A DNA stretch of 64,000 nt from CAZFOB01 sp964520325. GTDB taxonomy: Bacteria > Actinomycetota > JAICYB01. The notes under the pieces were generated by a model, which made no database searches, was not told where the DNA came from, and worked only from the letters and a program-made list of their open reading frames with translations. The translations under genes and the position numbers were made by a program. Numbering within the stretch: position 1 is the first letter of the stretch; every line of letters begins with the position of its first letter. Positions 32,028 through 40,370 of this stretch are shown here, in pieces. The stretch lies in assembly GCA_964520325.1 (NCBI GenBank), contig CAZFOB010000002.1:252030-316029 (forward strand). The letters are read 5' to 3'.

Positions 32028-34288
32028 GTCGTCACCGCCTCGTCGGCTCGCTCGGCGGCTTGGCTGATGGCCGCTTCGTCGGGGTCGACGGAGGGACCGT
32101 CTTCACTTCGCCGGTCGTGGATGCTCCACGGCATCGTGAACCGCTCGATGACGGCTCGCAGCCCGGTCGACGTGGAGGGCGGCGCCATGGGGATGAGCCT
32201 GCGCTCCATCGCGTCGGTCTGCGCGAACAACGACGGCACGACGAGCCCGCGGCGCTGGGCCACGATGCGCAGCAGCGAGTCTCGCAGTCGGTTCAGGAGT
32301 GAGACGAGTCCGCCTGGAGCGACGTACAGCAGCACCAATGTTCCTCCGCCGGTCAGGAACGCCGACAGGATCGGCTCGGTGACCACGTAGCGGTTGATGT
32401 TCACGTAGGCCGAACCCAACAGCGCACCGCCGATCGATCCGATGCCGCCGATGACGGTGAGGACGAAGATATCGATGGACGCCGTGGTGGTGAACGACGC
32501 TGCACTGATGCCGCGCTGCTGATGGACGAACAGCGCGCCGGCGAAACCGGCCAGCGCGCCCGACACCGCGAAGGCGCCCAGCTTGGTCCTGACGGCATCG
32601 ATGCCGAAGGACTGGAGGTTGACCTCGTTCTCTCGCAGAGCGATGAGCGTTCGACCGAACCGGCTGCGCCGGAGGTTGACTACCACGACAACGGCGAGGA
32701 CCAATGCGGCCAAGCACAGGAAGTACATCGATCGCTCGTCGTCGAAGTTCAAGAAGAAGAAGCTGGGCCTGTCAACCTTGTTCGGGAGGAGCCAGGAGAA
32801 GTAGCGCTCGTCGAAGAGGAACGTCGAGGCGGCCACGGCGAAGGCGAACGTCGCCACCGCCAGATACAGCCCGCGGATGCGCAGCGCCGGGAGCCCGACC
32901 ATCGCCGCGAAGCCCCCCGTGATGACGGTGGCCAGCGGCACGGCCAGCCAGAACCCCAGGCCGACCTTGGAACTCAGCGCACCACCAACGATGGCTCCCA
33001 CAGCGACGAACGCGAAATGTCCCAGGCTGACCTGGCCGGCCCAGCCGGTCAAGACAACCAGCGAGATCGCGACGATGGTGGTGATGGCGATGACGGCGCC
33101 GAGATTGGTCTGGCCGGTCGACGCGATGAATGGGTACAGCCCGGCGCCGATCAGGCCAACTCCGATGAGCACGCGGTAGCCGAATCGAAGCGATCCGACG
33201 CCCATCAGAGCGGCCGGGATGGGTCGCTGCTCCTCCGCGGCTTCCCACGTCTCGGCCTCGATAGCGTCCGCGCGCCCGCGCCGCGGCTGCATCAACAGAC
33301 CAACCGCGATCACCAAGAAGACGGCAATGTCGATGAGCGGTCCATCGGACGGGAAGCTCCACGCGGCAGCCGACGTCAGGACCGAGATGCCGACGGCGGC
33401 GCCCACGGCGATCGGGATGCTCCGCATCCGGGCGATGACGGCGGCGGCCAACCCCGGCAGCAGGAGTTCGGGGGCGAACCCCTGGGCCACGACCGGCGAA
33501 GAGATGATGCCGGACAGCGTCACCGAGATCCCGCTCAACAGACCGGCGATGGCCCAGACCAGCGACGACAGCGCGCCGACACTGATGCCGAGCAACGTGG
33601 CCCGATCGGCGTTCTCGGCCATGGCCCGAACGGCCACCCCGGCCCGCGTGTATCGGAAGAACGCCGCCAACGCGACCAGGGTGATGACGACGATCTCGAT
33701 CGACAGCAGGTGAGCGAATCCGAACGGCACCGGGAGGTCTCCGACGGTGAATGAGAAGCCGGCGAACGGCAGATGGGCGGCCAGATTGGCGCCCCCCAGC
33801 AGCTCGTCGATGCCCCGGCTCTCGAGCGGCGGGAAGAACGGAAGCTTGAGCACAAGGCCCGAGCTGACGGCGCCGAGGAACCCGGCCGCCACAACGGTCA
33901 ACACCGTGAGCACCAGGCGCGGCGCGCGGAAGAACCGTCGTCCGAACACCAAGTCGAACATCAGACCGACGCACGCAGCCAGCGTCACGCCGAGCACGAA
34001 GGCCACAGGGAAGGGGACCGGAGTGAACTCGAGCAACTGGAAGACCAGGGTGGCGCCGGCGGCGCCGAACGCCGTCTGGGCGAAATTGATGACGCGGACG
34101 GTTCGGTACACCAAGATCAGCCCGGCGGCGGTCAGCGCACTCATCGAACCGAACACGATGGCATCGAACACGATGGCCGCCGGAGTGCCGCGCCCGCCGC
34201 CGCGCCCCGGGAACACGAGTTGCGTCAGGACGAGCACTCCGGCGATGGCGCCGATCGTCCAGAGCAGCTGACGACGTCGAGACGTCAC
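32024..34288 (-). CDS. LivH-LivM fused branched-chain-type ABC permease
   Basis: A 754-residue membrane protein joining the two permease halves of a branched-chain-amino-acid-type importer. The LivH half (about 35-330) has LILVYRTVRVINFAQTAFGA and the ATPase-contact loop RYTRAGVAVRAMAENADRAT. A hydrophilic linker (about 340-375) leads to the LivM half (about 385-680) with LTGWAGQVSLGHFAFVAVGA and the contact loop RSRFGRTLIALRENEVN. A soluble acidic tail of about 70 residues ends the protein. GTG 34288 overlaps the upstream lipoprotein stop by four bases (GTGA), ruling out the much longer frame. It partners with the ATPases of the next gene. Substrates of this family include amino acids, urea, and aromatic or acyl acids. 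Confidence 0.9.
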   Translation of the reverse strand: MTSRRRQLLWTIGAIAGVLVLTQLVFPGRGGGRGTPAAIVFDAIVFGSMSALTAAGLILVYRTVRVINFAQTAFGAAGATLVFQLLEFTPVPFPVAFVLGVTLAACVGLMFDLVFGRRFFRAPRLVLTVLTVVAAGFLGAVSSGLVLKLPFFPPLESRGIDELLGGANLAAHLPFAGFSFTVGDLPVPFGFAHLLSIEIVVITLVALAAFFRYTRAGVAVRAMAENADRATLLGISVGALSSLVWAIAGLLSGISVTLSGIISSPVVAQGFAPELLLPGLAAAVIARMRSIPIAVGAAVGISVLTSAAAWSFPSDGPLIDIAVFLVIAVGLLMQPRRGRADAIEAETWEAAEEQRPIPAALMGVGSLRFGYRVLIGVGLIGAGLYPFIASTGQTNLGAVIAITTIVAISLVVLTGWAGQVSLGHFAFVAVGAIVGGALSSKVGLGFWLAVPLATVITGGFAAMVGLPALRIRGLYLAVATFAFAVAASTFLFDERYFSWLLPNKVDRPSFFFLNFDDERSMYFLCLAALVLAVVVVVNLRRSRFGRTLIALRENEVNLQSFGIDAVRTKLGAFAVSGALAGFAGALFVHQQRGISAASFTTTASIDIFVLTVIGGIGSIGGALLGSAYVNINRYVVTEPILSAFLTGGGTLVLLYVAPGGLVSLLNRLRDSLLRIVAQRRGLVVPSLFAQTDAMERRLIPMAPPSTSTGLRAVIERFTMPWSIHDRRSEDGPSVDPDEAAISQAAERADEAVTT

Positions 34289-35289
34289 GATCCGTCCTTC
34301 GGTGGATCCGGAGTGAGCTGGCCGATCTCGTACAGCGCGTTCACCTTCGCCTCGACGCTCGTGAGTTGCACATGCTCGGAGATGAGCAGACCGCCCATGG
34401 CCGTGCCCACCACGTAGTCGTAGTCCCGCGTGCTGCTCGACGCGCCGACGAACTGCTGCGTCGACTCGACGTACCACCCGTCGACGAATTCGCCGCAGGC
34501 ATCGACCCGCTGCCGGCGGAGCACACGGGCCTGATGGGTCAAGGACTGGCCGCTGACCGGATCGGTGCCGCCGGCCGTCCACGTCTCACCGATGAAGACC
34601 GGCAGCGGCAGGTACGTGATGGGTGGCACCGGCTCGAACGTCCCGATGGCCTCTCCTTTGGGGGTGAAACGGTCGATGCGATCCAGAGTGAGCCCGCTCT
34701 CGGGCTCCCCGGGCCGCAGCCGCACCTCCGATTCGGGGACGTCAACCGGCTGCGAGATGCTTTCGTTCTTCACTCCCCACGTCGTGACAACGACTTCTGA
34801 GATAGGCCCGGTAGCGGTGTAGATCACGTCGGTCTGCACGGTCTGGAACGTGAAGTCACCGGTCAACGCGTCACCGATCTCCTGGACGGTACGCATGTCG
34901 AAGCCGTCGATGGGCACCGGGAACGGCAGCGCCGTCAGCTCGACCTTGCCCGATCGCTGCCACACGTAGTGCCCGACAGCCGGTGGGTGATCGATGGTGC
35001 CTGTAGCTTCCTCGCCGGCGAAGGCCGTCAGTGCGGCCTCGGGACACTTGACCTTCTCGGCTATCGGCACGGTTGGGAACGGTCGCGGTTCGAGTGGCTC
35101 GATGCGGAGCCGCGTCGGCGTCAGCGGACCATTGAAGCCCGGAGGCGTAACGCCGGCAGATACATCCTTCACCCCGAACACGATCGCCGTCTGCACGCTG
35201 CGAATGTCGACCCCTGGTCCGGACGACACACATGCCGACGCCAGGAGTCCCGCCAGGCTGGCGGCCGCCACCAACCGGTTACTTCGCAT
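34285..35289 (-). CDS. predicted lipoprotein, unknown domain
   Basis: A 334-residue protein with a signal MRSNRLVAAASLAGLLASAC, whose Cys20 is in a weak lipobox (ASAC). The mature part is beta-rich, with repeated short strands such as KVELTALPFPVPIDGFDM, TPKGEAIGTFEPVPPITYL and DYDYVVGTAMGGLLISEHV. The end region GEFVDGWYVESTQQFVG has the look of DUF3108- or LolA-type beta sheets, though I cannot assign a family. The ATG at 35289 lies inside the 3' end of the transglutaminase-like gene (11-base overlap). It is translated before the permease, so a surface ligand carrier is conceivable. Confidence 0.7.
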   Translation of the reverse strand: MRSNRLVAAASLAGLLASACVSSGPGVDIRSVQTAIVFGVKDVSAGVTPPGFNGPLTPTRLRIEPLEPRPFPTVPIAEKVKCPEAALTAFAGEEATGTIDHPPAVGHYVWQRSGKVELTALPFPVPIDGFDMRTVQEIGDALTGDFTFQTVQTDVIYTATGPISEVVVTTWGVKNESISQPVDVPESEVRLRPGEPESGLTLDRIDRFTPKGEAIGTFEPVPPITYLPLPVFIGETWTAGGTDPVSGQSLTHQARVLRRQRVDACGEFVDGWYVESTQQFVGASSSTRDYDYVVGTAMGGLLISEHVQLTSVEAKVNALYEIGQLTPDPPKDGS

Positions 35290-37468
35290 CGGCCAACTCC
35301 CGTTCGAAGTCTGGCGCGAACGCATGATGTGACGACAAGCGCGAGAACACCGCGATCACCCGAAGGCTGGCCGGGTGTCCCTGGCCGAGACGGCGACGCA
35401 ACGTCCGCGACAGGTCCTCGGCGGTGATCGCCAGGTCGTCGGTGACTTCATCTTGAAGATCGCCCCAGAGGGACCGCGTCACCAGCCACGCCAGCTCGGC
35501 GTGAGTGGAGTCGTCGCTGAACCGCTGCTGGAACGCCAGCGGAGTGTCGCCGTGGAAGCGATACCCGTAGTCGGTCACCGCGTCGCGGAACTCGGCATAC
35601 GCCAGCGCGATGCGCGCATGCGGACCGGAATGGAAGGCCAGCCGTCGGCGACGCGCTCGTGTCCGGACCTTGCCGATTGCGGGGACCGCGATGTAGACGA
35701 TGAGTCCGACCGCCAGCAGACCTCCCACCGCGATGACGACCCGGGTCAGGTTCTGCGTGAAGCTCGATGCCGGCGGCGTGACCACCGGTACGAACAGCTC
35801 GACGGCGATGTCTTCGGACGGCAGCACAGCCGGGTTGACCTGCTGAGGGTCGGAGTCACCGATGGTGGCCTTGGCCTTCTGCGGCGTCGAGATGATGGGG
35901 AGCCACTTGAAGCCCGGGAAGTACACCTCGATGAAGGTGGCGCCGTGTTTCGGGCGAACTTGGAACCCCCCGTCAACCACGTCTCCACCGTCGAATCCGT
36001 AAGCGATGCGGGACGGGATCCCGGCCCATCTCGCCAGCATGGCTTCGGTGGCCACGATCTCATAGGGGGTGGCTTCCTGCGACCCGGCCAAGATGTCCTG
36101 CACGCGGTCGGGCGTGATGCTGACCGGCACTCCCTGGCCGGCCGCGGTGACGTTGGTCAACACGAAGCTGTGCAGGAAGGCGAACGTGTCCCACTTGGAA
36201 TCCTTCGGTGCTTGGGCGAGCAGTCCGACGACGGCCGCCGGCGGATCCGGGATGTCGACGAAGGGGGCCACGTCAGATGGCACGTCGCCGCCGGCGCGTC
36301 GTAAGCGAGCTGCGGCGGGCAGCGGCGCAGCAGCGATGGTGTACTCCATGCCCGCCTGAAGCTCGCCCTGGACCAGCCGGATGCTGCCGCTGCGAGCGTC
36401 ATACGCGAAGTCACCGCGCCCGACGATGCCGACGGTGTTCGGAAGTCCGGGCAGGACGATGCCGCTCATCCCGGCCAGGGTGAACGTCGCCTTGACCTTC
36501 GGTTCGAGTTCGGGATCGACGACACCGTCATCGGGCACCGCGGTGAGCTCACTGTCGTTGAAGGCCGGCAGTCTCCAATCGGTGCCGTCGTACACATCGA
36601 GGCTGCCGATCCGCCACGGCCCGCTGATCGATGACGACACCTCGAACAACACGCGATCTTCGACCTCCGACAACGGCGTCGTCTTGGGTTTCTGCGGCTC
36701 GGTGGTTGGGTCGACGTAGGGGGCCGGGAACAGGAAGCTCGCCTTGGACAACCCGAACAAGGCGAGCGTGATGAGTGCAACCACCGGCAGTGCTCGAATG
36801 GCTCGGCGGAATTCGAAGGCCAGCGGCGTGCGCTCCTCGCCGTCGCCTGATCCCGACGACAACAGGCCGAGCCCGATGGCCAACAACACGAGCACCGCGA
36901 TACCGCTTCCCACCTGTTCGACCTTTGGGACGCTGATGCCGCCGATGCCGGCCAGCGGCAACGGTACCAGCAACCCGAGCGACGGCCGGCGGTGGACAAG
37001 CGTTGTCCAGCCGGCCGCAAAGCCAGCCGTTCCCATCAGCCAGCCGATGATGGCTTGCCAGCCGGCCGTGAGGCCAACGGGCGGTCGAAGGACATCGCCG
37101 GACTGTGCAGCTTCGGTGACCAATGCTCGGAGTCCGGTCATGGCGTCGTTGCCGGACGGCAGCGCCAGAGCCAAACCGATGGCGAACAACCCGCCGGCCA
37201 CGGCGACGTTCGATGCCCAGGCTCGATCGAGTCGAGGGACGACGGCCGCGAGCGCCAGCCCGGCCAAGCCACCGGCGATGGCGTAGAACCGGCCACCGAT
37301 GCCGGTGAAGACACCGCCGATCATGATCCCAGCCGCGATGACGGGAAAGGCGGTGGCCACAACCATGCGCATCGACACCTCGAAGCCCGGGGGCTGTTCC
37401 TCGGTTGCTGCCGGCGCGTTCTCGGTGCCTGCTGGTGGCTCCAGCAGCACCTCTTGCGTAGTGGCCAT
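35279..37468 (-). CDS. TgpA-like membrane transglutaminase-fold protein, catalytic residues missing
   Basis: A 729-residue protein with the TgpA layout: an N-terminal membrane part of several helices (about 30-285), a periplasmic transglutaminase-like domain (about 310-600), one more helix (VVIAVGGLLAVGLIVYIAV), and a cytoplasmic DUF4129-like tail. The core segment ATPYEIVATEAMLARWAGIP aligns with the usual YCEHFAxAM...LGIPAR, but the nucleophile Cys is Tyr469. KHGATFIEVYFPG keeps the His, while the Asp after the following Trp is absent (WLPIIS). The enzyme is therefore probably inactive. The ATG overlaps the DUF58 stop (ATGA); DUF58-TgpA pairs are common, usually with a MoxR ATPase, which is missing here. 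Confidence 0.82.
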   Translation of the reverse strand: MATTQEVLLEPPAGTENAPAATEEQPPGFEVSMRMVVATAFPVIAAGIMIGGVFTGIGGRFYAIAGGLAGLALAAVVPRLDRAWASNVAVAGGLFAIGLALALPSGNDAMTGLRALVTEAAQSGDVLRPPVGLTAGWQAIIGWLMGTAGFAAGWTTLVHRRPSLGLLVPLPLAGIGGISVPKVEQVGSGIAVLVLLAIGLGLLSSGSGDGEERTPLAFEFRRAIRALPVVALITLALFGLSKASFLFPAPYVDPTTEPQKPKTTPLSEVEDRVLFEVSSSISGPWRIGSLDVYDGTDWRLPAFNDSELTAVPDDGVVDPELEPKVKATFTLAGMSGIVLPGLPNTVGIVGRGDFAYDARSGSIRLVQGELQAGMEYTIAAAPLPAAARLRRAGGDVPSDVAPFVDIPDPPAAVVGLLAQAPKDSKWDTFAFLHSFVLTNVTAAGQGVPVSITPDRVQDILAGSQEATPYEIVATEAMLARWAGIPSRIAYGFDGGDVVDGGFQVRPKHGATFIEVYFPGFKWLPIISTPQKAKATIGDSDPQQVNPAVLPSEDIAVELFVPVVTPPASSFTQNLTRVVIAVGGLLAVGLIVYIAVPAIGKVRTRARRRRLAFHSGPHARIALAYAEFRDAVTDYGYRFHGDTPLAFQQRFSDDSTHAELAWLVTRSLWGDLQDEVTDDLAITAEDLSRTLRRRLGQGHPASLRVIAVFSRLSSHHAFAPDFERELADAK

Positions 37469-38796
37469 CAGCGGCTCCCGGCCCCCACGTCGCGCGCGAG
37501 CGCACCTGCGAGATCGGTGTTCGGGCCGATACTGACCACCTGACATCCGAGCAACGCCGCCCTGGTCAGGGACTCATCGTCTTCGTCCCACTCCAACACC
37601 ACGACCAGCACGGACACTCCGGTACTCAGCAGGAGGCGGAGATGCTTGGCCGACTCGATCGAAAGATGCGGCGTGATCAGCACGTTATGCGCATCGCGCT
37701 GCGCGGTTCCCAGCAGCAGTCGTTGGAGCGTGGTGGACAGCGGCGCGCGCTGCAGTTCCACGCGGGCCAGTCCGTCGAGGAGTATGAGCTGCTGTGCTTG
37801 TCCGCGCATGGGCCGGGTCAGCGGGCCGGCGTTGGTCTCGCACCGCACCTCATAGCCCTCGACCAGGTGCTTGACGCCGAGCGATGCCGCCACCCGAACC
37901 CCCATCTCGAAGGACTCAGAGCCGGCCGCACCGTGGGGGCTGTGGTGAGTGGCGTCGGTGTCGAGGACGATCGTGATGCGGTCGGTGATGCCTTGCTCGG
38001 CCTCACGGACCATGAGCTTGCCGGTACGAGCTGATGCTCGCCAGACGATGCGCCGGAGATCGTCGCCAGGCTGGTAGTCGCGCATGCCGTAGAACTCGAG
38101 GCCAGACGGCCACGGCTTGGAGACCGGCGGTCGGATGGGGGGATCCTCGTAGTTGCGGGTCAGCGGTCGGTCGGAGACGAGATCGACGCGCGGGTGCACG
38201 AGCAGCTCGAATGGTTCGGCCACCACCGACTCGCGCTCGATCAGCCCAAGCGGGTCGCGCGTGATGGCCACCAGTGGACCGATCTCATAGACGCCGCGCC
38301 GGGCGGCTCGCAGTCCATAGCGGTGAGAGACCGAAGCGCCGCCGGCCAGTTTGAGGACCGGCACCTTCACGCTGTGTCCCAGGACCTCGGGCGTGTGTTC
38401 TTCGAGCATGAACGTCGATACGCTGCGTTCGGCGGTGAGCGAGACCTCGACATCCAGCGTCGTTCCTTGTTGTACGCGGTCGAACAGACCGGTGCGCTTC
38501 CCGGTGACCTTCAGTCGCCGGGGGGCCAGCAGCGACGACACGACCAGCAGCATCACCACGCCGTAGGCGGCCAGGTACATGGCGGTGCCTGCCACAACCC
38601 GGCCCATGAGCCACAACACGATGGCGCCGGCGATGGCCGCGCGCCCCGACCGGGTGATGCCGAGGCGCCGCGAGATGCGGTCCCATCTCGCGCGCAATGC
38701 GGCGGGAAGCGTGAGTGCTCGCAGTCGGTCGGTGGCCTCGGTGACGCGGACGCGGAGGCTCTTGGAGTTCCCCGTCGCGCCCCGCGCCGTGGCCAC
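37468..38796 (-). CDS. DUF58 family membrane-associated protein
   Basis: A 442-residue DUF58 protein. Two adjacent hydrophobic helices (AAIAGAIVLWLMGRVVAG and MYLAAYGVVMLLVVSSLL) near residues 40-85 anchor it. A beta domain follows, then the diagnostic DUF58 motif GLEFYGMRDYQPGDDLRRI with VWRASARTGKLMVRE, and a von Willebrand A-like C-terminal domain (ITIVLDTDATHH). GTG 38796 is used because it begins 7 bases after the MaoC stop; the ORF reaching 38931 would overlap MaoC. DUF58 proteins usually work with MoxR ATPases and transglutaminase-like proteins in envelope processes. Only the transglutaminase-like partner is in the window. Confidence 0.85.
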   Translation of the reverse strand: MATARGATGNSKSLRVRVTEATDRLRALTLPAALRARWDRISRRLGITRSGRAAIAGAIVLWLMGRVVAGTAMYLAAYGVVMLLVVSSLLAPRRLKVTGKRTGLFDRVQQGTTLDVEVSLTAERSVSTFMLEEHTPEVLGHSVKVPVLKLAGGASVSHRYGLRAARRGVYEIGPLVAITRDPLGLIERESVVAEPFELLVHPRVDLVSDRPLTRNYEDPPIRPPVSKPWPSGLEFYGMRDYQPGDDLRRIVWRASARTGKLMVREAEQGITDRITIVLDTDATHHSPHGAAGSESFEMGVRVAASLGVKHLVEGYEVRCETNAGPLTRPMRGQAQQLILLDGLARVELQRAPLSTTLQRLLLGTAQRDAHNVLITPHLSIESAKHLRLLLSTGVSVLVVVLEWDEDDESLTRAALLGCQVVSIGPNTDLAGALARDVGAGSR

Positions 38797-38803
38797 GATG
38801 GAC

Positions 38804-39655
38804 TTACTTGGTCGTGATGGCGGCGTTGGTGATGACCGGCTCGCCCCGCTCTTTGGTGGTGGCCTGGATGATGATCTGACCGTTCTGCTTCCAGCCCGAA
38901 GTGACGATGGTCTCGCCCGGGTACATGACACCTTTGAAGCGGACCTGGTAGCGCTTCACTTGTCCGGTGTCGCCGTCCAGCGCATGGTCGACGACGGTCT
39001 TGCACACGACGCCGAATGTGCACAGCCCGTGCAGGATGGGCTTGTCGAACCCGCCCATCGCCGCGAAGCTCGGGTCGACGTGCAATGGGTTCCTATCGCC
39101 GCTCAATCGGTACAGCAGAGCCTGCTGCGGCAGCGTCGGTGCCTCGACGACGAAGTCGGGTTCGCGGTCGGGCGCGACGTTGCCGGGCTCGGGACCGCGT
39201 TCACCGCCGAAACCGCCTTCCCCGCGGATGAATGAGGAGAAGCGGTTGACGAATAACGTCTCACCGTCAGGCGTCTTGGTGGTGGCCTCGACCACGACAA
39301 CGGCACCCTTGCCCTTGTCATAGATCTGCGAGACCTTGCCGGTGTGATGCACTTCGGTCGAAGTCGGAATGGGCCCGTTCACTTCGAGGTCCTGTTCGCC
39401 GTGCAGGAGCATCGCGGGGTTGAACTCAAGCCCGGGCAGGCCGGCCATACCGATGAGGAACGAGAAGACCGGGATGACGCCAAAGCTCGGCAGCACCTTG
39501 AGACCGTTCTCGTAGGTGTACTCGAGCTCCTTCGGGTCGGTCGCCGGCACGCCGGCGCCGAGGCCCAGGTGATACAGGATGACGTCGTTGGCGCTCCACG
39601 AACTGGACGCGGCTGGGAGCTCGGCCCCCAGGGCTCTGGTTGGATCGATCGGCAT
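38804..39655 (-). CDS. MaoC/hydratase-2 enoyl-CoA hydratase (Hsd4B-like), copy 1
   Basis: A 283-residue double hot-dog protein of the multifunctional-enzyme-2 type hydratase, adding water across the trans-2 bond of an enoyl-CoA (R-specific). The N-terminal pseudo-hot-dog starts WSANDVILYHLGLGAGVPATD. The catalytic C-terminal half carries the hydratase-2 motif YRLSGDRNPLHVDPSFAAMG with Asp and His. In Mycobacterium tuberculosis the relative Rv3538 acts in cholesterol side-chain breakdown; that role is an analogy here. ATG 39655 lies nine bases after the TetR stop. A close paralogue is at 51248-52099. It sits, oddly, between a regulator and envelope genes. Confidence 0.9.
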   Translation of the reverse strand: MPIDPTRALGAELPAASSSWSANDVILYHLGLGAGVPATDPKELEYTYENGLKVLPSFGVIPVFSFLIGMAGLPGLEFNPAMLLHGEQDLEVNGPIPTSTEVHHTGKVSQIYDKGKGAVVVVEATTKTPDGETLFVNRFSSFIRGEGGFGGERGPEPGNVAPDREPDFVVEAPTLPQQALLYRLSGDRNPLHVDPSFAAMGGFDKPILHGLCTFGVVCKTVVDHALDGDTGQVKRYQVRFKGVMYPGETIVTSGWKQNGQIIIQATTKERGEPVITNAAITTK

Positions 39656-39664
39656 GTTGCTCCT

Positions 39665-40276
39665 CTAGGTGTCGAAACGCGATGCGATGATCTGCTTCCA
39701 TTGGTTCAGCAGCTTCTTGGAGCCGATAGAACCGTTGACGGTGGTCTCCAGGGCCAACCCGTTGATGAACGCCAGGCTCAGCTCGAGCAACATGGCGGTG
39801 CCGCCGTTCGCGTCCTCGCCGAACAGCTCAAGGAACGTCGTGGCCATCTCATCGCGGAGCGACCAATAGAATCGGTCGAGCGCGCTTCGAAGCTGCGGGT
39901 CGGTGCGCGCGGCCACGAGAAGCTCGAGCGTTGCAGCGAACAATGGTCCCTGGGCGCTCGACCACATGAGGTCGACGCAGGCCTCGGCGCGATCGGCCCG
40001 GCGCGGCAGCTTGCTGGCCTCGTCACGGTGCTGCTTGGCCAGCTTCTTGGCCAACTGTTCGACAGCGGCTTCGACCAGATCGGCCTTGGTCGGGAAGTGA
40101 TGGAGCTGGGCACCGCGCGACAATCCCGAGCGCTCGGCCACCTCGGCCGAGGTGGTGCGGGCGTAGCCGATTTCGACGAGGGACTCGATAGTGGCATCGA
40201 GCAGCCTGGCTCGCGCTTGCGCGCTACGCTCCTCTTGCGTCCGGCGCGGCTTGGCGGCACGAGCGTTCTTTGCCAT
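39665..40276 (-). CDS. TetR family regulator, island copy
   Basis: A 203-residue one-component repressor. The N-terminal DNA-binding domain reads RARLLDATIESLVEIGYART, TSAEVAERSGLSRGAQLHHF (helix-turn-helix with recognition helix SRGAQLHHF) and PTKADLVEAAVEQL. The C-terminal ligand domain is about 130 residues and includes ARTDPQLRSALDRFYWSLRD. A Lys/Arg/Ala-rich segment precedes the HTH. Site C, ACATAC-N10-GCATGT, lies 27 bases upstream of the ATG, consistent with autoregulation. A paralogue with nearly the same HTH (SRGAQVHHF) is at 53009-53644, inside the P450 operon. The inducer is unknown; an acyl-CoA is likely given the target genes. Confidence 0.92.
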   Translation of the reverse strand: MAKNARAAKPRRTQEERSAQARARLLDATIESLVEIGYARTTSAEVAERSGLSRGAQLHHFPTKADLVEAAVEQLAKKLAKQHRDEASKLPRRADRAEACVDLMWSSAQGPLFAATLELLVAARTDPQLRSALDRFYWSLRDEMATTFLELFGEDANGGTAMLLELSLAFINGLALETTVNGSIGSKKLLNQWKQIIASRFDT

Positions 40277-40302
40277 GCTGAGTCACGCTAGCGAGCGCAG
40301 AA

Positions 40303-40324
40303 ACATACCGTCAACCCTGCATGT
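40303..40324. promoter_or_regulatory. operator-like site C upstream of TetR gene
   Basis: A 22-base site with outer arms ACATAC and GCATGT separated by 10 bases, 27 bases upstream of the TetR ATG. Both arms and the spacing are identical to site D at 56133-56154; the inner core (CGTCAACCCT) is less symmetrical than in D (AGTCCGGACT). The position fits autorepression. Confidence 0.6.
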
Positions 40325-40370
40325 TATCCGGCCCGCATCTCACCCTCTACCGGGGAGAGACCGCCCACCG

